The notes under the pieces were generated by a model, which made no database searches, was not told the DNA's origin, and saw only the letters and a list, made by a program, of their open reading frames with translations. A program made the position numbers and the translations under genes. A stretch of 64,000 bases of DNA from Thermothielavioides terrestris NRRL 8126 (taxonomy: Eukaryota; Ascomycota; Sordariomycetes; Sordariales; Chaetomiaceae). How positions within the stretch are numbered: the stretch's first letter is position 1; every line of letters starts with the position of its first letter. Positions 52,612 through 64,000 of the stretch are shown here, piece after piece. Where the stretch lies: positions 4,216,001-4,280,000 of the forward strand of contig NC_016460.1 in the NCBI RefSeq assembly GCF_000226115.1, given 5' to 3'.

Positions 52612-54671
52612 ATGGCGTCTGATGCTCAGCACGCGGAGACGCCGTCTGACACTACTACCGTCAGTGTCGGGATCCGCTCTGGCGAGTCGACCGATCTGAA
52701 GCCCGCCGGCGACATTGAGGCGCCCGCCGAGCCTCAAGCTGCCCCGGCCCAGCGGCCTGAGCAGCAGTCCAGCAAGACAACCTTGGCGCTGGTCCTCGCT
52801 TCGGTGCTGCTGAGCATGTTCTTGGTTGGCCTGGACCGAACTATTGTTTCCACGGTGCGGAATGATAATGCCCTCACCTGGTTTCCGTCACGCAGCGTGG
52901 CTAACTCTCGAATCGTCGGACACTAGGAAATTCCCGCCATTTCCAACGACTTCAACTCGCTCGACGACGTGGGTTGGTACGGCAGCGCCTATCTGCTGAC
53001 CACCTGTGCGTTCCAGCTGCTGTTCGGCAGGATTTTCACGCTCTTCCCCGTCAAGCTGGTCCTCCTCGCCAGCATCGTCATCTTCGAGGCCGCCTCGGCC
53101 ATCTGCGGCGCCGCGCCCAACTCGGTGGCCTTCATCATCGGCCGCGCCATCTGCGGAGTCGGCGCTGCCGGCTTATTTGCCGGAACAGTCAGTGTTACCT
53201 GCTGAGTTGACAACGAACCGATTTAGGGAACCCGTACTAACTTCTTCTGTCTCGCCCCTCAGATCGTCAGCATCGTTCACGTGGTACCCCTGCGACAACG
53301 GCCCAAGATCCAAGGCATGTTCGGCGCCCTCTTCGGCCTCGCCTCCATCGTCGGCCCCATGATCGGCGGCGCGTTCACCTCCCATGTGACCTGGCGCTGG
53401 GGGTTCTACATCAACTTGCCCATCGGCGGCGCCGCAATGGTCGTCATTGCCCTGTTCCTCAAGATCCCCGATTCCGAGGCGGCCAAGCAGCCCATCGCCC
53501 AGAAGTTGGTGCAGCTCGACCTCCTTGGCACTGCCATCCTCGTGCCCGGCGTGGTCTGTCTTCTGCTCGCTCTGCAATGGGGCGGCACCACGTACCCGGT
53601 AAGTCACTGATAATCCTTTCTCCCTGTACTTCTTGTTCATGACAGTCCCGTGTACAATTGTTTAACAAGATGGTGCAGTGGAGCAACGGCCGAATTATCG
53701 CGTTATTGACTCTGGCCGGAGTCCTCCTGGTCGCCTACGGCTTTGTCCAGGTCTTCAGTAAGACAGCGACGCTTCCCCCTCGTCTGGTGAAGCAGCGCAG
53801 CATCGTCTCCGCCCTCTGGGCCACGTTCTGCATCAACGGCGGCAATTACATCTTCAGTAAGTTGGCACACGTTTCCCCACACTCATCGATATCCCAAAAG
53901 GGCACGCCGGGTGGTCCGATGGCTAACGCTGCTGTCAAATTCCCAGTCTACTACCTCCCCATCTGGTTCCAAGCTATCAAGGGCGTGTCGGCCGTCGACT
54001 CGGGGATTCGGTTGCTCCCCTTGATGCTCTCCACCGTTTTCGGCTCGATCTTCGGCGGCTTCCTGAACTCCAAGGTCGGATACTACACGCCGCTGGCGAT
54101 CGTCGGATCCTGCATCATGACCGTCGGCGCCGGCCTGCTCACCACGCTCCAGGTCGACTCGGGCGCGGGTAAGTGGATCGGCTACCAGGTCCTGTACGGA
54201 CTCGGCGTCGGGCTGTGCTTCCAGACGCCGAATCTCGCCGCGCAGACCGCGCTGCCCCGCAAGGACGTGCCGGTCGGCCTCGCCCTGATGCTGTTCTGCA
54301 CGCTCATGGGGTCCACCGTCTTCGTCTCCGTCGGCGAGAACGTGCTCAGCAACCAGCTGCTGGACCGGCTCTCGGGGCTGTCCGGGTTCAATCCCCAGCT
54401 TGTCACGTCCGGGGGCGCCACGGCGCTGGTGCAGGCCATCGCGCCGGACCAGCGCGGCGCGGCGCTGGCCGCCTACAATGAGGCCATCCGCGAGGTCTTC
54501 CGCGTCGGCCTGATCGTTACCAGCCTGACCGTTCTAGGCACCTTTACGCTCGAGTGGTTGAGCGTCAAGAAGCCGGAGGGTCCGCCGCCGGCCGAGCCGA
54601 AGCCGCAAGCAGGCCTGGTGGCTGAGCCAAGCGGGGGATCTGACGAAAAGAAGGTTGAAGCGACAAACTGA
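52612..54671 (+). CDS. DHA2-type MFS drug/metabolite efflux transporter
   Basis: Exons 52612-52854, 52927-53187, 53263-53598, 53679-53856 and 53947-54671 encode 580 residues. A 50-residue hydrophilic N-terminus precedes [45 protein letters not shown], the motif A-like [10 protein letters not shown] and motif C region [26 protein letters not shown], the signature of 14-helix proton antiporters (DHA2). All four introns are GT-AG and splice in phase. The C-terminus is a charged tail (EKKVEATN). Family members export toxins, drugs or secondary metabolites across the plasma membrane. Pairing with the divergent regulator suggests inducible expression. Confidence 0.92.
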
Positions 54672-56935
54672 TGCAGGTTATTGCGCCAGGTTCTGTCAAG
54701 GGGGATCTTCTCAGGAATAATCGGCCCAAGGGACGAAATTCGGGTGCTGCCTTCAGCAGTGGCCTCACATAGAGCAGATAGACAACCCAAGCCATGGAGC
54801 TGTCATGACTGGATGTATTAGTTAGCACCGTAGGTAGCAATTAATCGTGAGATATCCCAAGCACCTGTCTCCCAAGAAATTGCGCGTGTGAATTGGGCCT
54901 CAGAACGATGCAGAGTGCCTCACGGGAAGAGGCGACTCTGCAGTCTGGTAACAACATGACATCCGGGAAGCTAATCCTGCAGCAACAATCAGCCCAAGAC
55001 ATGCCGGCAATTTCTTTTGCAAACCAAGTGACTAGATCGGGCACTGGCTGTTCTTGATTTCCGTCATTTGCTATCTACCCAGGTGGCTCAAGGTGATGCA
55101 ATATCGATCTCACCGCTAAATAGGTAGGTGAGCTACTGTCTCGGGTACTTGAGCCAAACAGACCATATTACTTGCATAAGAGTTTGAAGTTCCATGCTCT
55201 TCAACCTTCGACATCTAAGTCACAAAAATACAGGAGAATGAGCCTCAGAAGTAGAGTTGCGGCAACTCCATGAGCTAACTTCGTGAGCCGCACCAACGCA
55301 CTCATCCAGAAGACGCAGTCCAGGGCTATATCTCGAAGCCGAAACATATATATTCTTGCTGCGAGATGCATTGCTTTACCCTGAGCCTGTCTGCACTTGG
55401 GACGGGCGATCGTCATTCAAGTTGACGGTGGGAACCAGGATACACCCCGGGTCCATGAGCGGGTAAATTAGCTACTTAGAAATGCCCACTTGCCTACAAC
55501 CTTATTTCAACCTCGCACGCAAGCTTCAGGTCTCAGATTCAGCACATAATTGTATAGACAGCATGTATATGCGGTTCAGTATGTCCTTGGCGATCATCCA
55601 TCACCCAGCATCTTCGTCCCATCAACCTCGTCGAACTCCCCATGACGTCGACCGGGCCGGATTCCCAAGCATACCACGCAAACCACGATGCATTTAATTA
55701 CCTCATTGTGTGTTGGGACAAGCCAGGAAGCTAGCCGAAGCCCGCGGGTCCCGGTCCCGTCCTGTCCCGCTCACACACTCGCCATGGCCTAGACCTTCAC
55801 TCCAGTCAGAAAATTTCCGGACGGAACAGAAAAAGAAAGCCTCAGCTTATGATGCCCTCCCCCAGGAATAACCTCCTATGCATACCCCTGGCTTGACAAA
55901 ACACCCCGGCTCCCACTTGAAGAACTGGTTGGGTCAGCTTCTACAAGCGTACCTAGTTAATTGATCCCCTTGATACCCCCGCGGCTGACGACATCTCAAT
56001 GCCCCCCTGCTAGCGGCCAAAGGTGCATGATAGTTATCCGATGTCACCTAACTAGTATCCATATCCCTGAGCCTGATCATACACTATTTCGACGCTAGCG
56101 CAGCACAGCTGGAAGCTAGGCTTGGACCTGGACCGGCTCGGCGCCGGAACGAAGCCGCGGGCACTTTCGCTAAGCGGGGCCGCTCGGAACAGTTGAACCC
56201 GGAACGGGCCAGCCCTTGGGCATACCTTAGCCCGTGAACTGATTGAGCACCCCAGCGGTTTGCGGCTGACGTTTCACAATGCGAGCTCATTACCACCGCA
56301 CTGTGTGCATTGCATGCCACCTATAAGCGAGATATTGCATTATGGTGTTTCTTTTTCCTTCCCCTTGGAGGCGGACTCATACCTTCTCAATTCCCTGCAG
56401 GACACTGCTGGGGACAGACAAGACGTGGATACTACAGTCGACCCCTGGTTTGTCCGTTAGCCTGGTACTTATCGTGGATCACGACAGGGGCTCTAAATCA
56501 AGGGTACCTACCTAGCCGTCTTGGCACGAAATAGACCGACCACGACAGGAAGTCAGAGGGCCCTATCGCCTCTACCTACAAGACAGCTTCCTTCGGTGTC
56601 TGACCAGTTAGTTAGGTAGGAAAATGGCGTTTAATACACTGCTTCATCTATATCAATCGTGCTTCAGTCAAACTTGGATTCTGGAGAGTGATGAGGAACA
56701 GGTGGGCAAAAAAGCCGAGTTTGGCTGGCTGTTGGCCCCTGTTAAAAAGTGCCCAGGAACAAGAACTAAGCTAACAAACAAACCAGGGTTGAACTGGACA
56801 GTTCTGTGTATTTGCGCAGTCCATTATCACAAGCGATGTTACATCTAGTAATGTTACTGCGGATATTGTAAAATGTACAGCATGTTGATTCCTCCGAGCA
56901 AGAGGGGGCAATCTCCGCAGCACTCCCCACGCCGT
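54672..56935. other. long intergenic region, convergent 3' ends
   Basis: About 2.3 kb, somewhat more AT-rich than the genes around it. No gene, repeat or RNA was recognised. Confidence 0.4.
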
Positions 56936-58836
56936 CTAGTAGGCGTAGCGGAACTGCTTATTCTCCTTGTCTGTCATGTTGGCCCACGCCTCAGGCGACA
57001 AGTAGGTCTCTTCCGTTTCGCGCTCCGAGGTGCGTCTCTTGTTCTGCCAGACGTAGTAGAGAAACAGGAGGAAAGTGGTGAACGCGCAGCCGGCCTGGGT
57101 GGCCATGACGGCGATCTTCGCAGGCCGGTACTCGGGCGCGTCTCTGGCTTGGAAGGTCTGAGGGCCAATGATGTTGCCGATGGAGAAGGAGCCGCTGATG
57201 ATGGCGGCGGCGAACGCTCGCTTCGTCGCGCCGCCAACGTTGGCCATGGTCCACTGCGGAGGAAGACAGTGTGAGCAAGCTGTGTCTCGAGGCAGCTAAG
57301 AAAGGGGGCACTCACGTTGTAGTAGATGGCGAGAGGAGCAACGACGGCGTTGACGAGATAAATACCGGCCAGGCAGCCCGCCCTGTTGTCGGTAGGGAGG
57401 AACGACATCAGAGCGCCCCCAATGATCCTGTCAACAGAGTTAGATTGTTTCCGTCTCCGACTGAGTGTTTCTTGAATGGAGCACTTACGCAGGGATGATG
57501 CAGGCAATGGTGAAAGCCCAGCGGTGGGACTGCAGGCGGATCCCGAACCCGGCAAACAGAGTAAAGAAGATGCTGACAGCGCCAGACGGGGTATTCATCA
57601 AGGCAGCCTGCTTGGAATCATACTTCAGGTTGCGGATCAGCGTCGCCGAGTACGTCGTGACGACACCGCTGGACACCGACATCTGAAATTTCACCCGAGT
57701 TAGTCGACAGCAACAACGAGGCAAACTTGCTGCCTGAGATGGGAAGCCACTGACCAGCACGACGGACAGCAGTAGGAGGTAGATCTGGGGGTCCAGCAGG
57801 GCCTCGAGGATCTCCTTGGCGCGAAACTTGCGGTTTTCGATGCCGGTCTGGTTGACGCTGACGTGCTTAAGCAGCGCCACCTTCTCGCCGTCGGACAGCC
57901 AGCGCGCCTTCATGGGGGTGTCGGGCAAGAAGAGGAAGACACAGGTGCCTACAACGACGGTCACGGCGCCTAGAACGACGAACATGGTCCGCCACCCGGC
58001 AAGCCGAGCACCTGGGCCCATGTTCTGAAAGCCGAACGAGATCAGGCCGCCGACAATCTGGCCGATGCCCAGTCCGGTGTACCAGAAGCAGAAGCGGGGC
58101 GCCTGCTCAGACTTGGTATACCACTGGCTACTGATCAGCATCAGCGAGGGCGCAATCGTGGCCTCGAAAATGCCCAGGAAGACCCTGGAGACGAGGAGGC
58201 TCTGGTAGTTGGTCGCGGCGGCTCCGCAGGCAGTGGCCACACCCCACAGGGCGACGTTCAGTCCAAGCCATTTCGCGGCGGGCACAACCTGCAGGAAGTA
58301 GGCTGAGTGAAGGTTAAGGGTCAGTGCCGGCTGACAAGAGTCGGTGGGTAACTCGGGTCGGATGCTCTTACTGTTGGGGACCTCGAAGCACAGCAGGCCA
58401 ACGAACAGGAACGTTGCAACATTGGAGAAGTCATTGCCCTGTAGATTCAGGTCCTTGGAAAGACCCATCACGTTTGCGTACTGCGCGCAAGCAGTCACGC
58501 ACGGTTAGCCGTGGGTCGCCAGTAAGGTGTGGTGAGGCAGTGGAGAGTGATGCGTGGGTGTTGGGGACGGGCTGGGCCGCTCACGTTGAGGATGACTTTG
58601 TCGAGGAACTGCAGCGTGTAGCAGAGGAACATGAGTGGCACAATGTGCCAATCGATCTTGCGGCGCAGCGCCACGATGTCGATTGGCGTGCCGCTGCCGC
58701 CGCCGCCGCCGCCGGCATTTCGGTGGGTGTCGAGATATTTCCAGGCTGCGTCCAGGCCGCCCTCGGAAGCGACATCAGACGTCTCAGGCAAGGCATCGGC
58801 CCGGTCTTTGGTGCTGTTTTTGTCCGAGGTCGACAT
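56936..58836 (-). CDS. MFS transporter, Dal5/anion:cation symporter family
   Basis: Exons 58836-58585, 58480-58372, 58302-57755, 57682-57489, 57427-57316 and 57253-56936 encode 510 residues. Family blocks: RKIDWHIVPLMFLCYTLQFLDKVILNYANVMGL, FLFVGLLCFEVPNTYFLQVVPAAKWLG, RVFLGIFEATIAPSLMLISSQWYTKSEQAPRFCFWY, FLPDTPMKARWLSDGEKV and the late TMANVGGATKRAF and IGNIIGPQTF. This is the allantoate-permease type that imports organic anions such as ureido acids, nicotinate-like or small peptides. All introns splice in phase and restore conserved joins (PN-T-YFLQ). A Gly run (about residues 42-48) sits in the N-terminal tail. The substrate is unknown. Confidence 0.9.
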
Positions 58837-60454
58837 TCTGGCCGGCTGAGATCCCGAGTCACAGCAGAACCACGGCGATCACCACGTGAAGGGGAGAAAT
58901 GTGACGACAGCAAGACGGGGAAAGCAGGCACAGGAAACGACCACTCAGCAGGCGCAGAGCGAGGTCAGCGAACCACGTCACAGCCCGACCCGCGGATCGG
59001 GATCGGCAGACGCACGAGTGCCACGGGGGTGCAGTGCCGAAGGGGATCGAGGTAGTGTAGCACAGGAAAAAACGGGAGAAAGTTCGAATGGGCAGGAGAG
59101 ACATCCAGTTGCCCGTCCCTTCTTGCAGCTTGCCCCACGCTTGGAGCTCAACACATGGGAGACGAGGGAGACTAGCGCCATGGCCGTCCCTCTTTTAGTG
59201 ATAACGTTAATTAGGTACCAAGGACTGCGAGGGAGAACGCTGCAACGCAAAGTGGACCAATAAACGGCACAAGCCTTAAAGCCGCTGCAGCCATGGCACA
59301 TAGTGTATTCCGTACAAGCTTGAGAAAGTTGCTTCCTGGCAAAGGACGTTGACGGCAGGAGGTGGCTGACCAGGGTCATTTTTTGCGATGCAACCTTGGT
59401 CCGTCCTGGTGGGGCAGCCCTGTTGAGCCTGGCTGCCTGCTGAGGCAAGGGGAGGTCCCTCCCTTGTGGGAAGGTGACGCCGTCCGCACCTTCCTGAGTT
59501 CTACACTATGCCGAGACGGCACAGCTCCGGAAGCAACCGGCCGGTATTCCCTACCAGATTGAGAAATCCAAGCCTTTAGGGTTCACCAGTGTAATCCGGA
59601 CATGTAATCCGTCCGGGTACACTACAGTCCTCCGTCCGCCGTGAGCATGAAGGCTAGCGACAGCTCATGAGCCTGACCGTCCGTTGCCAAGTTAAGCCGC
59701 ATAACTGAGAGCTAAGTGTGGTACTGTACAGTACACAACCACAGCACGACGGAAACACCAAAACAGGCGCAAGCCTCTGATCGAAGCCCACAGTGCCACG
59801 GCACCGTGGACGAGAATCCAGGCAGTGCAGGCTGCAGCTCTAATGCAAGCCCTCGGAGGCCAGACCACCAGGACTCGGAATTTTGGATGTTGGAACACTC
59901 GAGACGGGTCGTTCCGCTGTTGCGATTGGCTTCCCTATCCTTGGCACACACCATCACCATGCAGCAAGGGGTGGAAACGGTGGCTCACTGAATGGCACGA
60001 TGTCGACGCGACTTTGGCTTTTTTTTTTCCCGCATCCTCGGCGTCATCAGGCTTCCTGTGGCTCGCCCTCGCTGTGCATGTTTCAGTAGTGTTCACACAA
60101 ACGACCCACGCCACTCCGGGTGGCTGGACGAGACAATGGCACCTTGGGGCCTGGAGCATGACGGGATCGCGGCCCTTCTGAAATTAGGCGTTGAACACCG
60201 TGTGCGAGGGGTCGAGCTTCCAGCTTCGGAGTTTCAAACGTGATGCAACAATCCCCGGAGTCGCTGGCAGGCCGAATCATGCTGGTCTCCCGTCAAGTCC
60301 TTCGTTCTTTTACGGCCTCGGCCCAGCAGCTGTGCTTGCCATTCAGTCCTCGGTTTCCTTCTTCATCTGTTCTCTGCCCAGTCTGCGCTGCATTAACCCC
60401 GTTCTCGTCCACTCGGCCACCCAAGATCCAGCCCGGACAACCGATTCACTGACC
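58837..60454. other. divergent intergenic region
   Basis: About 1.6 kb between the MFS (-) and PTH11-like (+) genes. It holds the TGTATTCCGTACAA motif at 59304-59317, shared with 5.2 kb. No gene recognised. Confidence 0.4.
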
Positions 60455-61744
60455 ATGGGCTGGGTCGACAACGCAACGCCCGAGATCGATGCCCAGTCCG
60501 ACTGGAGGACCATCGTGGCCATCTGCAGCGTCATTTCGGCATTCTCGATCGCCGTTGTCTCCACCCGCCTTTGGATCAGGCATAAGAACCATGGGCTGGC
60601 GGCGGACGACTGGATGGCGACACTATCGATGGTGTTTGCGCTGGCGTACTCCATCTTGTGCATCGTCCGTATGTGCGAACTACCGACGTCCTGCCAATGA
60701 TCACAGAACCGTATCTTGACGTATTTCTTTCACGGTACGCAGAAACGAAATACGGCCTCGGCCTGCCACTCAACCTGCGTCCGGCGGCCAACCTCATTCC
60801 GTACACGCGTGTCAACTACGCGGGCAGGCCGATATACCAGCTTGGCATCAGCTTCTTTAAGGTTGCGCTGCTGATCAGCTACCTGCGGCTCTTCAAGGGG
60901 ACGCACCACAATGTCTACCGCAGAGTGGTCTGGATCGCCATCGCCGCTATCCTGGCCGGGCACCTGGGGTGCGCGCTGACGCTAATCCTGGCTTGCAATC
61001 CGGTGAGTTATGTTCGGAGTCCGACAGAGATGGCATGGCCTGCTGCACCGCCTTCGACCGCCACTTACATGGTGCAACACGGCAGGTCCACAAGTCGTGG
61101 GATCCGTTGGTGCCCGGCACGTGTCTTGCGCCGGGCCCCTCCTTCACAGCATATGCCATCGTCACAATCGTGTCGGATGTCGTGGTCGCCATCATCCCCA
61201 TTCCCGTCCTCCTTAAGCTTAAGGTTAACACGGGCAAGAAGGTCGGCCTGATCGTCATCTTCCTGCTCGGTCTCTTCACGACCCTGTGTTCGATCTTCCG
61301 CTATCTGCAAATCGACCGGATCCAGTATGGCGATGGAAACTCAACCATGCTCATTGTGTGGGGCGTCATCGAGTTCAACGTCGGGGTAAACACCACTCAT
61401 ACCGCTCACAAATCCCCAAACACGGACCGCAACCCGCTGACCCCAACTCTCCTCAGAACGTCGTCTCCTCGCTCCCCTTCCTCGCGCCCATCTTCCTCCG
61501 CAAGGCGAGGCAGTACACGAGCAAGTACGGAGGCAGCAGCGGGCACCACCACGGCAGCGGCGCGCGCAGGCGCAGCAGGCTGGGCGACGCGTACAGGCTC
61601 AACAGCCGCGACGCCCCCAGCCAGTCCAAGGGCACCTTCGCCACCGCCCAGGGCCAGAGCGCCGGCAGCGCCGAGAACATCCTCAACACGAGCGCGGACA
61701 ACTCGATCGTCAAGTCGGTCACGTATAGCGTGCGCGTCGACTGA
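60455..61744 (+). CDS. PTH11-like rhodopsin-domain membrane protein
   Basis: Exons 60455-60668, 60743-61002, 61086-61385 and 61457-61744 encode 353 residues. The first helix is WRTIVAICSVISAFSIAVVSTRLWIR, then NHGLAADDWMATLSMVFALAYSILCIVQTKYGLG, YQLGISFFKVALLISYLRLF, a long AIVTIVSDVVVAIIPIPVLLKL, and IEFNVGNVVSSLPFLAPIF, the order of the fungal rhodopsin domain found in PTH11-related proteins. There is no CFEM cysteine domain at the N-terminus. The tail is Ser/Gly/His-rich and ends KSVTYSVRVD. Some members sense surfaces or nutrients; most are uncharacterised. All splices are in phase. Confidence 0.9.
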
Positions 61745-62577
61745 CGGTTGCGTACAATCTGGCTTGCACTCGACTAGCTTATGTTGCTCGAGAAGATACC
61801 CTTTTGGCGCGGCTGGTGTGTTGGCGCAAGTTTTACGGCGTGTGATTTCAACTTGGGCTTTTGTGGGGAGCAGATGTTCAACGAGTCCACGGCACAGAAT
61901 AAAGACAGTATTTCCCCTTCTGGATTTCAATGTCGTCTTTCCCTTGAAACGGTCCAATGAAAGCCTTTCTTTGCAGACGTCTCGGCTACCTTGGGTGCGG
62001 AAAATATTTGCGCTGGTCATGAGGAACCGGGTTATGTTTAAGAGTTGGGCCGCGGGCCGCAGCGATTCATCTGTTGGGGCTCGCTCAGGAAGTGCTCGCT
62101 CAGGAAATACACAACTCCGAGTTAGGGATTAAATGTCTCTCCAGCCAGCCAGCCGGCTTCTGTTTCCGGAAGATGAGACTCCTGGCCAATACCGGTGTGA
62201 GAGAGCGCAATGTTGTTGCCTTGAACGGCCTGTATGCTTGCCATATCCGCCTGGCTCTGATCACACTAATAGGAGTTCGTTCGGGGGCGTGGAGTGAAGT
62301 TGCTGAGTAAACAAATCAATCAGAAGGCTCTCGACCCAATAGTTGCGCTATTTTGCCATCCACGCAGCATTCTGCTCATCTGCAATGAATTGGTGTCCGG
62401 GTTGGCGCCGGAAATTCATGTCAACGGCCCTGACCCAGCCCTTTCTGATTCAGCCGGCCAAATCACATTGATGCACGGAACCAGGCCAGCCAACTCGACC
62501 ACACGTGAGACAACCTCTCATCCAAAAGAAACAAGATGCCCTTCCCTCCCAAAAACTCCCGACCTCCATCGGTCACT
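61745..62577. other. intergenic, convergent 3' ends
   Basis: Short frames only; nothing recognised. Confidence 0.4.
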
Positions 62578-63740
62578 TCAGTTCTTGATGGCGAAGATCG
62601 TGTAGTCAGCTGTGGAATTCTCACGTTAGCCGAATCCCCTCCACGCGAGAGTCTCCCACCACCGGCGCACTTACCAAAATACTGATACCAGAGATCGAGA
62701 GAACAGCAAAGCTCTGAACAAAAACGCCGCGAGCGGCCAGAACAGGGACTCTGCGAGCTGCAACTCTCCAGGCTGCTAGTCTCCCAGCAACTCCACTCCG
62801 AATCACTCTCCGACTCCGGCTCTGACTCATCGTAGTCACCGAACTTGCCATCCTTGGTATCAACAATCAACACCTCTATTGCCCGCCGTCAGCTTTTCCC
62901 TCACCCCATCTCCAATATGGCAGCACACGGGGCTAAACAACTCACCAGCGAACCCCGCCTCCTTCAACAACGCCTCAATTTCGCCCACCCCGTGCATCTT
63001 CGCAATGGTGCTATCGTGCTCGGCCCTCTTCGCCAATTTCATAGGCACACGCTCCCTGGCAAAGGCATCAAACAGGGCGGCCCGCCCTCCCGGCTTCAGG
63101 AGACGATACATTTCACGAAAGATGGTGAGCCTGTCGCGCTTCGGGACCATGTTGAGGGCGGCGTTCACCATGACGCAGTCTGCCGTGCCGGAGGGCAGGG
63201 GCACGGAGATCATGTTGGCCTGGATGAAGGTGATGTTGCCGGGGGCCATGAGCTGGGCGAACTTGGCGCGCTGCGACTTGGTCCGGTACAGGGGTTCGAC
63301 CTTTGCAGAGCAGGCGAGTTAGCCCCCGTATTGGGGAAGCAAAGGGACGGCGGGGAAGGAGAGAATGGAAAGGGTAAAATTCAAAGCGCACCTTATCTTT
63401 GTCGACGCCAATTGCACGGCCCGAAGGGCCGACCTTGGTGGCGGCCCGGAAGACGTCGAAGCCCAGGCCCGTGCCCAGGTCGATGAGTGTTTCGCCCTTG
63501 GGGCAGGTTAACATTGGGTACACCGGATTTCAGAGAGTGACTTGCCTCCTTCAGGCTGGCAACGGCCACAGGGTTGCCGAGTTTCCTGTGGTAGAAAGCA
63601 ACACAGGGGATGTTTGCGAACTCGTCGGCGCTGTAGCCAAAGGCCTTAGCCACGGCTTCGCTGTTCCTGATGATGTTGGTGCGGCGCGATGCCGAGCTAT
63701 CCTGCTCGCGGGCTTGATCGGAAGTCTTGGTCGGTTCCAT
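62578..63740 (-). CDS. ArsM-like SAM methyltransferase lacking the arsenite cysteines
   Basis: Exons 63740-63546, 63496-63392, 63300-62946, 62875-62675 and 62609-62578 encode 295 residues. ASLKEGETLIDLGTGLGFDVF is the SAM loop; AATKVGPSGRAIGVD, MVPKRDRLTIFREMYRLLKPGG and ISVPLPSGTADCVMVNAALN follow, as in arsenite methyltransferases. Where those enzymes have GCGNP this one has KLGNP (residues 53-57), and the Cys of the SNCVINL-type block is Ala (VNAALN, about 147). The C-terminal 60 residues are unusual: acidic, then Ser/Cys-rich with about eight Cys, ending DYTIFAIKN. Intron 1 is a 49-nt GC-AG intron (GCAAGT...CCAAG). It probably methylates something other than arsenite. Confidence 0.82.
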
Positions 63741-64000
63741 GGTTGGCAGCTTGTTGTACACAACAGGACAGGGCGTGGGCGGAATCCAGCTGGAATCCAG
63801 CTGGACATTTATCAATCTGATCCAAGGCTCGCTGCCATGGAACCTAAAGAACCCAACTGAAAGAGAAGCAGTTCAAAAAGCCCAAAGAGGCAAGCAGATG
63901 AAAGGGTTCGGCTTTGCCTTGAGATACAGACAAACGGGATGAGTCGCTTTCAAGCAATCAAAGCAGACTTTACGACGCGCTAAGCTGCAGTGGATTGAGA
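63741..64000. other. 5' region of the ArsM-like gene
   Basis: No gene visible to the end of the window. Confidence 0.4.

Noticed and set aside
45918..63740. A complete secondary-metabolite cluster
   Set aside because: Regulators, exporters and a methyltransferase are present, but no PKS, NRPS, terpene cyclase or DMAT gene is visible.
1..64000. CRISPR array, rRNA or prokaryotic operons
   Set aside because: Intron-rich fungal gene structure throughout; no regularly spaced repeats or rRNA sequence seen.

Overview
The window looks like chromosomal DNA of a filamentous ascomycete (Pezizomycotina, most likely Sordariomycetes). Genes are GC-rich and split by short introns (about 45 to 125 bp, GT-AG, one GC-AG). 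The gene set is typically fungal: a NACHT-ankyrin STAND protein, Zn(II)2Cys6 regulators including an AflR-like one, a PTH11-type rhodopsin-domain protein, DHA2 and Dal5-type MFS transporters, indoleamine dioxygenase and small cysteine-rich secreted proteins. Taxonomy is inferred from gene content only.

Layout. 0-6.5 kb: partial O-fucosyltransferase-like gene (+), VOC protein (-), alpha/beta hydrolase (+), secreted protein (+). 7-24 kb is an accessory block: a secreted protein gene with an in-frame stop (-), a luciferase-domain membrane protein (+), a berberine-bridge-type oxidase with an in-frame stop (+), a papain protease fused to a lectin-like beta-propeller (-), a sedolisin 3' relic (-), a bacterial-looking GNAT (+), a dienelactone hydrolase with a frameshift (-), and a NACHT-ankyrin gene with a stop and a frameshift (+). 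24-41 kb is mostly intact: cysteine-rich secreted protein (-), O-methyltransferase (+), indoleamine 2,3-dioxygenase (+), Nudix hydrolase (+), a repeat island with a 34-bp inverted repeat, GC hairpin and telomere-like repeats, HPP membrane protein (+), secreted GH18-like protein (-), SAM methyltransferase (-), GH31 glycosidase (-), second cysteine-rich secreted protein (-). 42-45.9 kb is gene-poor with two possible relics. 46-64 kb is regulator- and transporter-rich: AflR-like regulator (-), Zn cluster regulator (-) divergent from a DHA2 MFS transporter (+), Dal5-type MFS (-), PTH11-like protein (+), ArsM-like methyltransferase (-).

How the genes relate. The clearest functional unit is the divergent regulator/MFS pair at 49.2-54.7 kb. 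Its shared promoter carries two near-identical CGG/CCG-type elements in opposite orientation, and part of the same element recurs in the regulator's own first intron; this fits an efflux or export module with autoregulation. No polyketide synthase, NRPS or terpene cyclase is visible, so a complete metabolite cluster cannot be claimed. Five to six gene models between 7 and 24 kb carry stops or frameshifts while neighbours are clean. That is either local gene decay (two of the three stops fit RIP-like C-to-T changes) or assembly error, and it is the main caveat to the annotation.
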